This document shows positions 1-11,451 of a stretch of DNA of 64,000 bases, piece after piece; within the stretch, counting starts at the first letter, position 1, and each line of letters opens with the position of its first letter. The stretch is from the NCBI GenBank assembly GCA_022385805.1, contig MU277697.1:178338-242337 (forward strand), read 5' to 3'. The notes below the pieces were generated by a model. That model worked only from the letters and a program-made list of their open reading frames with translations, ran no database searches and had not been told where the DNA came from. Both the position numbers and the translations under genes were made by a program. This DNA comes from Pilatotrama ljubarskyi (lineage: Eukaryota; Basidiomycota; Agaricomycetes; Polyporales; Polyporaceae).

Positions 1-407
1 CTCAACCACTACGTGTGCCTCTATCAAGTGCTCCACAGGTAAGCTGAGCCTAGCGGGCTTTCCGCTGCGTGCCAAGCCCTGCTCAACAACTGTACTTATA
101 TTACTTGAGTTGCTGGCGAGGTTACCAAACCAAGTACAGCAGGACACAAGCTAGTCTACCGTTGATGTGGCCTTGATGGTCGAACTGGACGTCGAGTGCA
201 AATAATGCAGCGGTGGATGTTTGGGGTAAGATTTCGAGATTGAAGGCATGTATAGCAAGGTCCATAGAATGTGTACATAGTGGTTAGCAGATCAGACGAA
301 GAAAGGTATGTAAGTACAAAGTCCATGATGCTGAAGCATCACCTAGGCATGCACGCGAGGATGCTTATCGTTGCAACACTAGTACTCTCACCGTCAAGCT
401 TATATAA
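1..407. other. Gene-free stretch at left edge
   Basis: I see no convincing coding frame, RNA gene or repeat here. It lies just downstream of the minus-strand transposon-like frame at 408-1082. Confidence 0.5.
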
Positions 408-1082
408 TTAGAATGCTATTTCATGGGCATGATGATCTGCGTACTTATTTACATAGAAAGCGTTGAAGGCGTCAAGAGAATCTGTATGTCGGAGTGTGCG
501 TGGTATAGTATGGGTGCCTGCAACACCGATCAAATGCGCAGCAGGAAGCATACAATCTAAGTGAATGACAGACATGACAGGCCGTCCATGATCATCCAGC
601 TGAGGCTCTACGATCCACATGCCAGTCTCTTCACAGGGAGCATCCGAAGAACGTACAAACCATGAGACGAGAGCACATGGGTATTCATGACCGCTGGCAG
701 TTTTGAAGGAGAAGAACAAGTGAATACGCACAACAGCGAGACCTCGGAAACCAGGCATGTCTTCGTCATCGACTACAAAGGCACAGTCCCACCGTGCAGG
801 CCCTCCACGCCAGGAAGAACATGACCGAATGCGCTCTTTCTTCATGCCACGAGCGCCCGACAGATCACTCGGGGCATAGAATATCGCAACAGCTGAGGGG
901 TAGACTGATATGCGAGGGGGAGCAGGAGGGCACAAGGCCAGATCCACACCTCCCAGCATCTCGCCATCTTGATGTTCTTTGCACATAGAGGAAGCGTCGG
1001 ATGAGGTCTGGAAGGTCCGGACGGCCGACGAGAAGACCCACACCCTCCGTTGTGCGGGGATAACCAGATGCTGTACAATCAT
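408..1082 (-). pseudogene. C-terminal remnant of a Plavaka/KDZ-type transposon protein
   Basis: The open frame has about 220 codons. A splice acceptor (TGTACAG, about 1070) comes just before the codons for HLVIPAQRR, so the apparent start Met probably lies inside an intron. The tail ends in the hydrophobic and His-rich stretch AFYVNKYADHHAHEIAF. I associate such tails, together with the preceding stretches YPSAVAIFYAPSDLSG and PCALVSWF, with proteins of agaricomycete Plavaka/KDZ transposons; that link is from memory and not from a search. No matching upstream exons are visible: the next 600 bases are non-coding and then another gene ends. I read it as a truncated 3' piece. It could also be the last exon of a domesticated gene. 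Confidence 0.4.
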
Positions 1083-1707
1083 AAGTTTTATGAATCAAGG
1101 GGGAAGCAACCACTCACCTTTACAGTATGCATGGCTGAATGCGTAGAGCCATGTCCTCACCACGCTCAGCCTGCACTGCACCTGACGATATAGGTCGGCA
1201 GAGCCTGGGTGATTTCGCTGATACAGATCTCAATGCGCAGTTGTCAGAAAACTCAAATGCGGAACTGTGACGGAGCCACCTACCTGCAGAGTTGATAGAA
1301 TGCATCATCTATCTTGCTCAGCCGCTGGGACGACTGCGTCGCATATTTGAGAGTGGAAGTTGCTACTTAGCGGTCGTAAATGCACTGGCAGGCTTGGCGG
1401 TTTCCGCGGACCAGTAATCGCGCATATCATATGGTGTCGATTCAAATTTTGACCATCATAGATGGGGCATTAGTCTCGGGGAAGAGGGAGAGGGATGCAA
1501 CGGGTAGGGAGCGGGGGCGGTAGAGAGTAGGTATAGTGTGCACAAGAATCCGAGAAAATATGAAGGGCAGAGCTGGGTTCACGGAAGTCATCAACCGTGC
1601 AGCCCGCAAAGCGTCGATTAGAAACAAGACACGCAAGGACGAGTTCGGAATGGTCTCGTACTATATGTGGGCGCATGTTAGTTACCCATTGAACAACGGT
1701 AAGAAGC
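1083..1707. other. Spacer, nothing recognised
   Basis: Short frames only, on both strands. I find no exon here that would extend the transposon-like frame at 408-1082 towards its N-terminus. Confidence 0.5.
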
Positions 1708-3247
1708 TCAGAGCCCGAAGCGCGACAGCTCGCAGTCAGGCAAACGCCCTGCATCGCCATCGCGCTCGAAGAGCTCAAGCCGACCCTGCCGGCACACGAG
1801 GCTAAGCCGCCCGCGCTGGCCATGCTCCTGCACCAGCCTCTGTATGGTCCCCAAGACGCGCACCAGCTGGCGCAAGGACCGCTGCATGCGCGGGTCGCGC
1901 TCGAAGCGCTCAAACTTCGGCGACGCGAGTCGGTACTTCGCCAGGTCGGTGAAGAGCCCGTTGTGGTGGACGGCGACGTAGAAGTGCGAGGTCTGCGAGA
2001 GGAAGAGCTGGGTGTAGGTTTCGTACCATTTGTGCGTGGCGAGGCCTTTGGGGGAGCGCGTGGCGATTTCGATAAGAGAGGACTGTGGTGTTTGGATGCC
2101 GCCGCGGAGGACGGTTATATCGGTGCCTGACTGGTCGGGGGGTGGGGAAGGGGTAGATGGTAGTGATGCGAACGAAAGAGCGAGGTTGGCGAGCAGCTCC
2201 GACGGGTCCTCATCGACGGGGTTGCACGCGTCCACTTCGAATCGGACAACGAGCCTTACGCCTTCCAGATCCTGCCGCATACATCAATATCAGAGGTCAG
2301 TGTACCAGGCACAGCATGGGCAATGAGAATGCTCACATATTGCACGATGCGGTTGTGATACTTGCTCGAGCGACAGCCTTGCTTAGGAGAGGTCGCCGCA
2401 TCGTCGAAGTTGGTTCTGCACCCGTATTTTGGCGGATGGACGTACTGACACGTCCGCGTGTCCCATCGCTCCATCAGAACGGTCTTCTTCCCGCCTAGCT
2501 GCAGGTCCAGCCTGAAATCCGGGACGCCTCCGGCGCCTTTCTGAGGTTTCTGCCTCATCTCCGACGCCGGGTCGGGATGCCTCCTTGCAGAAGAATCGTT
2601 TGATTTTGTCTCCTTATTCCAGTTCGTGGTCCACGAGGTGTCGGCAGACCGCACCCAGCGCAGGATCTTCCTCAGGCTACTCCGGTCCAGGACAAAGTCG
2701 ACGGCGCTCCAATCCATGGTGGTGTCCGCGTTGTCCTCGGCCACGGCGTCGACAGCACGGAAGAGCGGCGTCAGCGTCGACGCAGAACCCATGTAGTACC
2801 CGTTCGGGTCGAAGATCTGTAACCCCGAGTCGAAGGGGACCCGGAACGGCAGAGGGCGGTCACGCCATTCCGGCGGAGCTCCTGTAAACATGGTGTCAAG
2901 GTGAGCAGCTAATTTCCTAGCATAAGATGAGAAGTCAGGCAGGGGATACGCACCCGGGACGAGAATGGTGGGCTGCGGCGCGTCGACCCAGTTGTACGAG
3001 CCGATGCACTTGAAGTGCTCAACCTTGACGGGCGCGTCGTCCTCCAAACCAGTACCACTCTCTACCTCGATGGCCTGGAGCGCCCCGGGCGCAGACCTTC
3101 GCATATATCCGCGTCCGGGAGGAGGTCCGGCTCCGTATTCGCCGTGGACGCGGTATTCGTATGCGGTCGGACCCGGAACTGCTCGGGAATCTGAGGGGAG
3201 AGGTCGTTGGTGCCATCGAGGCCGCGGAGGTTGGATCGAGTGAGCAT
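1708..3247 (-). CDS. Conserved fungal protein with SYNW motif (often labelled GGPP synthetase)
   Basis: Four exons join in frame to 439 residues: 3247-3180, 3096-2954, 2881-2337 and 2271-1708. Recognisable blocks are KCIGSYNWVDAPQPTILVPG, then PPEWRDRPLPFRVPFDSG, then KKTVLMERWDTR with YGCRTNFDDA, and finally VVRFEVDACNP. This is a widespread fungal family that databases often call geranylgeranyl pyrophosphate synthetase. I see none of the DDxxD prenyl-diphosphate-binding motifs that name would need, so I do not assign an enzymatic role. Exons 2-4 are well supported. Exon 1 (start MLTRSNLRG, donor GTTCCG) is inferred because it restores the frame; an in-frame Met near 3105 is an alternative start. 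No signal peptide or membrane segment is seen. Confidence 0.75.
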
Positions 3248-3661
3248 CCGCACGAGAGGGGGTGCGGCTTGCTGGAGGTGCTGCTGTCGCTGCAGCTTTT
3301 ATGTGAAGGGCGGCGGGTGTAGAGGGCCTGCCGCAGTGCATGTGGGTGTGCTGCAGCGCTGCGGTGTGGTGGCCGCTGCGGTAACGGGATCTCATGGACC
3401 ATCGGTCTGGAGGTGAGGGCCATTGTTAGCTCATATTGTGCGGTGGTACGGACGAAGAGGGGACGAACCTTGGAGCCTCCCACCGCTGCGGTAGCGATGT
3501 CCAGGCCCAGGGTGGTATGGCTGCTGGAGGTTTTAGCGACGAAAGGACAACTCACCAGCCGACCCTGATCGGCGTGCTGCAGCGGAGTTGGATCGAGAGC
3601 AAACGAGCTAGCATACACCAAGGAAGAACATCGTACATCACAAGTACATCTATGCGCGTCT
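3248..3661. other. Intergenic spacer between two minus-strand genes
   Basis: It holds the 3' flank of the trp gene and the likely 5' region of the SYNW-protein gene. No further gene is seen. Confidence 0.5.
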
Positions 3662-4893
3662 TCACTTCTTCTCTGCCACCTGGACCTTCGCCGCAGCAGC
3701 CAGCCCGGCTTCACGGAACTGCTCGAGCGCGTTCCACGCCTTTCCAGAGTTGATACTCTCGCGCGCCTTCGCCACCCCATCCTTCAGGTCCTGCGCAACA
3801 CCGGCAACCACGAGGAGCGCAGCGGCGTTCATGAGCACAAAGTCTAGCACAGGCGTCAACCGCTCAGGGATGTTCTCTCCGCTCTGCAACAGCTCTTTGA
3901 ACGTTTTCGCGTTTTCCTCCGGGGTCCCGCCCGCGACCTCGCTAAGGGGATGAGGCTGCAGCCCGAAGTCGCGCGGGTGCACGGTGCGCTCCGTGATGAC
4001 GCCATTGTTGAGCTCCCAGACGTGCGTGTCGCCTGCGCAGGAGATCTCGTCGAGGCCCTCGGCGCCGCACACGACGAAGGCGCGCTGCACACCACCCTCC
4101 TCGAGCGAGTGCGCGAAGGGCGCGCCGAGCTCGCGCTCGGCAACGCCCAGGACCATGCCTCGTGGGCGTGCTGGGTTGATGAGCGGGCCGAGGACGTTGA
4201 ACATCGTTCGGTGCCTGTAGAGCCAGTTCAACCCTGCAGCCCTGCAGACACATCACGAGAAGAAGGTAGCGGGGACGTACGGGAGCGCTTTGCGGAAGGG
4301 CGCGATCATCGCGAGAGTGGGGTGGTATTGTGGGGCCATAATGAACGTGAACGGGACGCGGGCGATGGGGAGCGGGGTGTCGACGGACGGAGGAGTGAAG
4401 TAGCAGCCTAGCTCCTGGAGCAGGTCCGCAGAGCCCGACGAGGATGTCGATGCGCGACTACCATGCTGCGTTGTCTGTGAGGACGAAATCTAGAAGCGCA
4501 CATACACGGAGCACGCACCTTGACCACACGCGCACCTGCGCCCGCCGCGACGATCGCCGCCGTCGTGCTCACGTTGAAGGTGTTGTGGCCGTCTCCGCCG
4601 GTACCCACGATGTCCACCACGAAATCCTCGTCGATTCCCTCTACTGCTGCCTTCAGCGCGCGTTTGCGGAGCACATCCGCGGCTGCCGCGAGGAAGTCCG
4701 GTCTCCGCTCGATGCGCTCGATGTGCAACGCGGTCAAGAAAGAGCCAATTTGGACTGGGGGGACGACGTCAGGTGTGAAAATGCACTCGAGGGCAAGCTT
4801 GAGGTCGTCTGCCGTGAAGTACTCGGGTTTCTTGACGAGCTTGCCGAGCAGGGCCTTGAAGGTCTCCTGAGAGACCGGCGCGGAGGAGGACAT
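3662..4893 (-). CDS. TRP4 (trpD homolog): Anthranilate phosphoribosyltransferase
   Basis: Three exons (4893-4519, 4465-4281, 4214-3662) give 370 residues, the normal length of the fungal enzyme. It joins anthranilate to PRPP to make phosphoribosyl-anthranilate, the second dedicated step of tryptophan synthesis, in the cytosol. The glycine-rich phosphate-binding motif [14 protein letters not shown] starts near residue 97. [16 protein letters not shown] and [23 protein letters not shown] follow as in the family. Both introns are short (53 and 66 nt) with GT-AG ends, and both splices restore the conserved sequence exactly. The gene is monofunctional here, with no fused domain. It is transcribed away from ROT1, with 633 bases between the two start codons. 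Confidence 0.95.
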
Positions 4894-5526
4894 GGTGAGA
4901 GACGAAGATTGAGCCGTGAGACGGATGACTCGGTCGCCGACGAAGCCTATCGCTCGCAGTGCATGTACTTGTAGGCCTCAGCTACGGTTCGTTCGGAACG
5001 CAGACGAGGTTACGTCTATATTCCGGCCTCATCGTAGACACAGGAGAGTAAACGAGGCTCGACTGAGACGAGTTGGTGCAGGTAGAGGAGCAGATTGAGT
5101 CGCCGGTGCAGGTGCCCCGTGCCGAGCGGAGACTAGCCCGTTCAGATGATCTCTGCGCTTCGCCCAGCCTCGACTCGGCTTCGGAACAAATTCGAACATG
5201 AGCTCTGTGCATATTCCGATACATTCTGTGCGCGCTGAGACCGCCGCCCTCCCCGGATGCGGCAGGGAACGAGCGTAGGCCAGAGTGCGCTGCAGCGGAC
5301 GGCGGCGGACGGGCGCCGGCGGTGGTGCGGTGGTGGGAAACAGCCGCGTGGTTGCGAAGGGCGGAAAACAAGCACAAACACACGCTCTTTACTCCACTCC
5401 ACCACCTTCCTCGTCGTCCTCCCCGTCGTCCTCCCCGCCCACAGCGCCGTCCACGGCAACCTTCCTTAGCTTCCTCTAATCACACTCGTCGCCCCTGACA
5501 CTGAGCTCGCCGGCATTCGACTCGCC
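4894..5526. promoter_or_regulatory. Divergent promoter region between TRP4 and ROT1 homologs
   Basis: The two start codons face apart across 633 bases. A CT-rich tract (about 5396-5475, many TCGTCGTCCTCC units) lies just upstream of the ROT1 start, as is common for fungal core promoters and 5' UTRs. I see no clear TATA box or known operator. Confidence 0.45.
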
Positions 5527-6554
5527 ATGTTCGTCTCTAGCCTCCTCGCTCTTGCTCTCGCAGCCATACCCTCCGTGCTCTCTCAGACCGTCGACGTCAC
5601 CGAGCTCGTCGGTACTTGGAGTTCAGGTTCAAAGGCGGTCGTCACTGGGGTACGTCGGCTCATCTTGGTCCGTTGGATGTGAACTCACCCTGTACAGCAA
5701 TTCGCGAACCCTGCCAACCTCACCTTCAACTATCCCAAAACCACCGGCGTGTCTTACGCCTTGTAAGTCTCCTTCTCCTCCAGATATGGCATTTTCTGAC
5801 CGACTGCTAGCTCTGCCGATGGCTACTATGAGGTTGCGCGCTATCGGTTCAACGGCAACGGTGAGTTACCCTCTGCCATTAGCCAGGCTCCGCGTTCCGC
5901 CCTGCATCTGTCTGCAAGCATTTTGTGATGCATTCATCAAAGCGCGCGCTCGCCGAGGACGAGTAGTAGTGAAACATTTCGCCGGCCGATTTGACATGGT
6001 TGCGCGGTTGTCAACAGATCGTGCGCAGTCTCATCTTGGGCGGTTTCCCTGAGCGCGGAGATCTCGGCAACTATCCACGCCTCAGACCGTGTACTGACGC
6101 TCCGGCTCGTACAGGTTCGCTACCACAATGCATCACCGGCGTCCTGAACTGGCACCATGGCAAATTCCAGGCCCTCGATAACGGGTCTCTCGTTCTCACC
6201 CCGTTCGGCGACGGATACCAGCAAATCCAGGACCCGTGCGCGGCCGAAACGAACTTCATCGAGAACTACAACGAGACGGAACTCTACAACAGCTGGCAGC
6301 TGTTCCACGACGTGAATGATGGCCCGAAGCTCCACATTTTCAACTTTGACGGCTCGCCCGTCGCGCCGCTCTTCCAGGTGTACTCGACTCCGAACATGCT
6401 CCCGACGGAGCCATTGCGGAACGTGACGCCCTCGATCGACGCCGTGAACCTCCTGGCGACGAATGGCGCGGCAGCGCGGAGCTGGACCCCGGCGGGCGTC
6501 GTGTCGGTCGTGTCGGGCGTGTTCGCGCTCGGCCTATCTTCTCTCGTCCTCTAG
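5527..6554 (+). CDS. ROT1: Rot1-like ER chaperone
   Basis: Four exons (5527-5649, 5698-5762, 5811-5860, 6115-6554) give 225 residues. Rot1 is an ER-membrane chaperone needed for folding of glycoproteins and for normal beta-1,6-glucan in the cell wall. An N-terminal signal peptide (MFVSSLLALALAAIPSVLSQ) is followed by ELVGTWSSGSKAVVTG, then FNYPKTTGVSYAFSADGYYE, QCITGVLNWHHGKF, NGSLVLTPFGDGYQ and NFDGSPVAPLFQVY. These match the family order. A hydrophobic C-terminal tail (VVSVVSGVFALGLSSLVL) is the expected membrane anchor. Several N-glycosylation sequons occur. Intron 3 is long (254 nt) for this window. The start is chosen because it supplies the signal peptide and the correct phase. Confidence 0.92.
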
Positions 6555-7765
6555 GCTCTCTGGACCTGTTATCTCACGACTTTCTTCTTTTCTTATCTGT
6601 CATCATCATTTGGCACTTTCGTCCCCCCTGGGCGCGTCACCCGCTTCGCTGTTCGCTTTGCACCACCCCATCTTCCTCCACACCTCGACCCACGTGTAGG
6701 TTTGCACTGGTCTTCGGACGCACTCTCGACGGGTGCACGCGCGTGGTATGCGTAGTCAGGGCTCGCGCGCGCACTTGACAAAGACACTTGATCCGTACCG
6801 TCTTATACATACGATACCCTCGTAGTGCACGTTGTGTCGACCATTGCATACACACATACGTTTGGGCAGCGGGCTTCATGAGCAACACGCAGCGTTGTAA
6901 TCTACACACTAGCGCACCGTGGGCTCTGGTCGGCTCTCTGCGACTCCCCTCGTGTTGGTCAGTTCTTGTTAGCCGCTGAGTAACTCTTCCGTATGCTCGC
7001 GGAAACCATCTGGCATTGTCAGTCAGTGGCACGGACGACTAGGTGAGTCCCTCAAACGTCACCATACTATGTCAGTTCATTCAACTTCCATCAGTATCTC
7101 TAGCCATCGTCATGCAGCTCGGGGCTACGCTCTCAGGCGAAGCCCGCACCCACCGGTCCGCGCGTGCGCAGTCAACCTGTCAATCTGCAGTCTGCGAAGC
7201 TCAGCTTCCTTCCAGGCTATCTCACGCAAGGCACTTGCAGGGCGTGCAGTACATACACAGCGAACATCTGCATTCAGATGGATCCGACGCACGTGCAGAT
7301 TCACAGAAGACTGACTGTAATCCCAGTCCGGTCGGGGGAAGCACCGGTCTCCGGTGCCCTCCAGCATGGTGAGGAGCCGTATAGCAGGAGCGACGGCAAC
7401 CAGCGCGATGCCGTAGGGTAAGAATGGCAGAGCATCCGCTCATGATAGGAGCGAAGAAGAAGCATCTTGAGGGCGTCCAGTGAGTGCTTGGACTTCGTGT
7501 GACCGGATTAACGGCTCCAGTAGGTATGTGGCTGAAATAGCTACAGGGGCTTGCTAATAGTGTGCACAGGCATCCTCCGAGAGCTGCTGAGAGACTACTG
7601 CAATCGAGGGATGATGACTATTGCGTGCACGAAGGATACACCTGCTGCTGACATCCGACATCGAAGCGCGCTCGCGCCGTATATTACATCGACTCGGATG
7701 GCGCCTCTTTGACTGATGGATAAAAGAGGACGCATGCAAGGGTGAATGCGTCCCTGTTCCCCGAG
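6555..7765. other. Intergenic, no gene recognised
   Basis: It contains the ROT1 3' flank and the upstream region of the first short-chain dehydrogenase. Short open frames on both strands lack codon bias and splice signals. Confidence 0.5.
7718..7727 (+). promoter_or_regulatory. TATA-like box of first SDR gene
   Basis: The sequence GGATAAAAGA lies about 45 bases before the ATG at 7766. The second SDR copy has a clean TATAAA in a similar place, which supports this reading. Confidence 0.4.
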
Positions 7766-8814
7766 ATGTCGCAGTCCAGAGTTTGGTTCAGTATGTGCTC
7801 CACGACATTCGCGACACCGCGCAGTAAGGCTCAGTCTCTTTGCAGTTACCGGCACCTCCACAGGTTTCGGACGTGCTCTTGCAGAGCTTGTGCTGGAGAA
7901 GGGAGAAGCTGTCATCGCGACCGTCCGCAAGCCTTCTGCGCTGGACGAGCTCGTGCAGAAGCACCCAAAGGACCGCCTCCTCGTCCTCAAGCTCGACGTT
8001 ACGCGCTCGGAAGAGATCGCACGTGCCTTCGAGCGCGCCAAAGAAGCATTCGGCCGCATCGACATCGTGGTCAACAACGCCGGCTACGGCGACGTGGGCG
8101 AGATCGAGAGCGTGGACGAGGCTACCGCTCGGGCTATATTCGACACCAACTTCTGGGGCGCGACGGCCGTCACGCGCGAGGCGCTCAAGTTCTTCCGCGA
8201 GGTGAACGCTCAGGGGCACGGCGGCCGCCTCTTGCAGATGTCATCTGTTCTGGGCGTTGTGGGAACACCGGCCCTCGGGTTCTATACTGCATCGAAGTTT
8301 GGTGAGTTGAGAGCGCACGGTGGGGCGGCGAGCTCCGTGCTGACCTTGCACTCTCCCAGCGCTAGAGGGAATGACTGAGTCGCTGGTCAAAGAACTCGAT
8401 CCGCAATGGAACATCAAGGTATAGCGGCCGGTCTCCTCTCAGCAGTTCGGACTATTCAGCGGCTGCAACTCACCTTGCGGCTGCTTGGCCGCCGTGCAGG
8501 TCACGCTCATCGAGCCGGGATGGTTCCGCAGTCAGTGCGTGGCCACCGCTAACTGGTCTCCGCCGCATCCAGCATACACCGATCCCGACCTCGCCACGAA
8601 CCGGCTTCGCGCTGCATGGGACAAGTTCGTGCCCGCGGGTGACACGCGCAAGGCCGTCGAGGTGTTCTACAAGATTGCCGGACTGCCCGACCCGCCGTTG
8701 CATTTCCCGGTCGGGAAGGATGCCCTGCTGCAGGTTCGGAAGAAGATGAAGGAGTTTGAGACGGTGATGGACACGTATGAGTCGTGGTCTGAGGATCTAC
8801 TTGCGACTGACTAA
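7766..8814 (+). CDS. Short-chain dehydrogenase/reductase, copy 1
   Basis: Four exons (7766-7790, 7846-8301, 8360-8418, 8500-8814) give 284 residues, a normal length for a classical SDR. The NAD(P)-binding motif TGTSTGFG is at residues 10-17, NNAG at 85-88, and the catalytic set is Ser near 142 with Y155-T-A-S-K159. The substrate cannot be told from sequence. The layout, with a short C-terminal extension ending ESWSEDLL, resembles fungal oxidoreductases annotated as retinol-dehydrogenase or acyl-DHAP-reductase-like. The first exon is only 25 nt, and its phase-1 junction completes the motif start (FITG). No signal peptide is seen, so it is probably cytosolic. It is the first of a tandem pair with the gene at 9882. 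Confidence 0.9.
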
Positions 8815-9881
8815 TAGGCGGAAACGCTTGCAAGAGGGGACGCTATGAATTTTCCATTCGGTCTATGCAATGCCAGCGCGATGTGTCAGTCGTCTGGGTC
8901 GAGCAGGCGAGGCTCATGGGTAGCCTGCCGACATGGGCGGGGCTGGATCAATTTATACTAAGAGGTTACGGAGTGCATACCGGACGCATGTACAAACAAA
9001 ACGCCGTGAACGCGCTTACTGACCACTGCTCAAACTTGCAAGGCTCTGGCTTTGAGCCTCGACGCATGCGACACCGGCATAACCGCGCATGCACGACATC
9101 GTCACAAGGGTGCCTACCTGGCTGCCATTATGATCAGGTGAGCCTTGCGGGCGTTGGCATGCGGTTTTGACTGACTGAACTCTGCTCTTGCTATCTCTTG
9201 TATAGCGATTGCCTGGCGTTTCCAATGGAGGCGGCTCGAAGTATTACTCAGGAATCTCCGTAGTAGCAGCCGGGCAGTTGCACCTCGGATAACAGCTAAG
9301 TCCTTTGCCATAGGGTGAACCCCCGATTGTCAACATGCTAGAAAGTTCAGTGGTCCGACATGTGCATGAGACCTCCGAGTCGTCACCGGGTACTGCGGGG
9401 CTACTACCCACAACACGCAGTTCGCATGGACCGGTCGCGCATGCACATATAACAGCACATTGATTCCCCCGGTTTCTCTTTGCGCAATTCGACGCAAGGC
9501 GTCTTGACCAGCTCCGCACAAGTTCAGTCCGAGCGTCCTCGTTCACGGCGCGTCGAAGCTGAGCAGACTCGCCGTAACCACAATCCTCCCGCGGGGAAGC
9601 ACCGGTGCTTATACGGTGAGAAGCAACTCAGTGGGAGGGTCGACGACTAAAGCGTCACTAGTGTTTCCCTCTGTGAGAGGAGCGAGGCGGCAATACTCCG
9701 AGGCGCGTCAACTGAGCCTAGACACACGCAATGAACCTTCTGCTTCCACTGCTGGAGCGTCTGCCCTTGGCATACGGAGTGAATGGAACAGCTGCGCGTG
9801 CCATCGATAGCCCCTCTTGCACACACATATAAAGCCAGATACAAAGACGGTGGCTTGAAGACCTCTCCTCGTTCTGTCAAG
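8815..9881. other. Spacer between tandem SDR genes
   Basis: No gene is visible. The right end holds the promoter of the second SDR copy. Confidence 0.5.
9828..9833 (+). promoter_or_regulatory. TATA box of second SDR gene
   Basis: A perfect TATAAA lies 54 bases before the start codon at 9882, a plausible core promoter distance for a fungal gene. Confidence 0.5.
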
Positions 9882-10939
9882 ATGTCGCAGCCTCGAGTTT
9901 GGCTCAGTATGTGCTACATGACATTCTCCGTACCATCGGGTGATCCTAAGCGCAGTCGCAGTAACTGGCACCTCTACCGGCCTGGGCCGTGCCCTTGCCG
10001 AGCTCGTACTGGAAAAAGGAGAGGCAGTCATCGCGACCGCGCGGAAGCCGTCCGTCCTCGACGATCTTGCCCAGAAGTATCCAAAGGACCGACTCCTCCT
10101 TCTCAAGCTCGATGTCACCGTCCGAGAGCACATTGTCGATGCGTTCGCCCAAGCCAAGAAAGCGTTCGGTCGCATCGACGTTGTGTTCAATAACGCAGGC
10201 TACGCCGATACGGGTGAGGTGGAGAGCATGGACGAGGCCACTGCACGAGCGATATTCGACACCAACTTTTGGGGCGCGACGGCCGTCACGCGTGAGGCGC
10301 TCGAGTTCTTCCGCGAGGTGAATCCTCCGGGGCACGGTGGCGTCCTACTGCAGATGTCGTCTGTGTTAGGCGTTACGGGAACGCCGGCATTCGCGTTCTA
10401 CTCTGCATCGAAGTTTGGTGAGTCTCGCGCGCACTATTTCGGAGCGCGTTAGTCAAGCTGCTAACCCTACGGTCTGCCAGCGCTCGAGGGGATGACCGAT
10501 TCGCTGGTCAAAGAACTCGACGCGCAGTGGAATATCAAGGTTTGGCAGCCCTCTCATCTCGGCCGATTCAAACTGCTCACTTTCTGCGCTTGATCTCGTT
10601 GCCGGCCGCCGTACCCATTCACAGGTGACGCTCATCGAACTAGGATGGTTCCGCAGCCAGTGCGTGCCGAACGCCCAATGGTCGACGCCGCATCCAGCCT
10701 ACACGAATCCCGACCTCGCCACGAACCAGCTTCGCGCCGGCTGGCCCGAGTCCGTGGCTGCTGGGGACACGCGCAAGGCGGTCGAGGTGTTTTTCAAGAT
10801 TGCTGGACTGCCCGACCCGCCGTTGCATTTCCCGGTCGGAAAGGATGCCCTGCTAGCGATCCGGAAGAAGACGGCGGAGCGGATCGAGGTGATGGACCAG
10901 TACGAGTCGTGGTCGGAAGATCTACTTGCGGCTGACTAG
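9882..10939 (+). CDS. Short-chain dehydrogenase/reductase, copy 2
   Basis: Four exons (9882-9906, 9962-10417, 10481-10539, 10625-10939) give 284 residues. Exon lengths (25, 456, 59 and 315 nt) are identical to those of the copy at 7766, and all intron phases match, so the two arose by tandem duplication. TGTSTGLG, NNAG and a YSASK catalytic motif are intact. The exons remain very similar while the introns have diverged. Different residues near the substrate side (for example NPPGHGGV against NAQGHGGR) could mean different specificity; this is inference. Both genes look functional. Confidence 0.9.
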
Positions 10940-11451
10940 GCGGGTCCGCTCGTCAGGAGTCATGAGGTGTTGGGTCGGAGTCGATGGTGTCAATGCTACG
11001 TTTAATTCCCGTGGCTCAGCGTGTGCCTGTCACTGTCAGAAACGGGTTATATATGTAGTTGTGAATGTGAGGCCTAGAGAGCATCAATGTCGGTGATGCT
11101 TGCTGGGCTGTCTGTCGAGATGTACGACCTGACTCGTGGAGCTCCAAGGAGACGTCGTGATCGCGCTTACTGGCTGCTGCTGGAGGTCGCACAGGGGTGC
11201 AAGCATGGCAGGTATGGACTCGATCGGCCACCTCAGCTCACTCCAAATACATGGGGAGGCTTCCCCATCGATGGCAGATCACCATGCACACATCTTGCAT
11301 TGCCCAATACGTTACATCCAGCCTGAAGGTATCACAGGACATTCAGTCCAACGGTGCTCGGTTTGACAACTTCACGGTTCAGCAACTAGCCTGTGTACCG
11401 TACTGATTTTAAAAGAGCGTGGTTAGCAGGAAGACTCGCGATTAACGGGGT
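10940..11451. other. Intergenic, no gene recognised
   Basis: Convergent 3' flanks of the second SDR gene and the F-box gene. Only short frames are present. Confidence 0.5.

Noticed and set aside
7788..8219. Minus-strand frame opposite the first SDR gene
   Set aside because: Shadow frame; the plus strand carries the SDR motifs.
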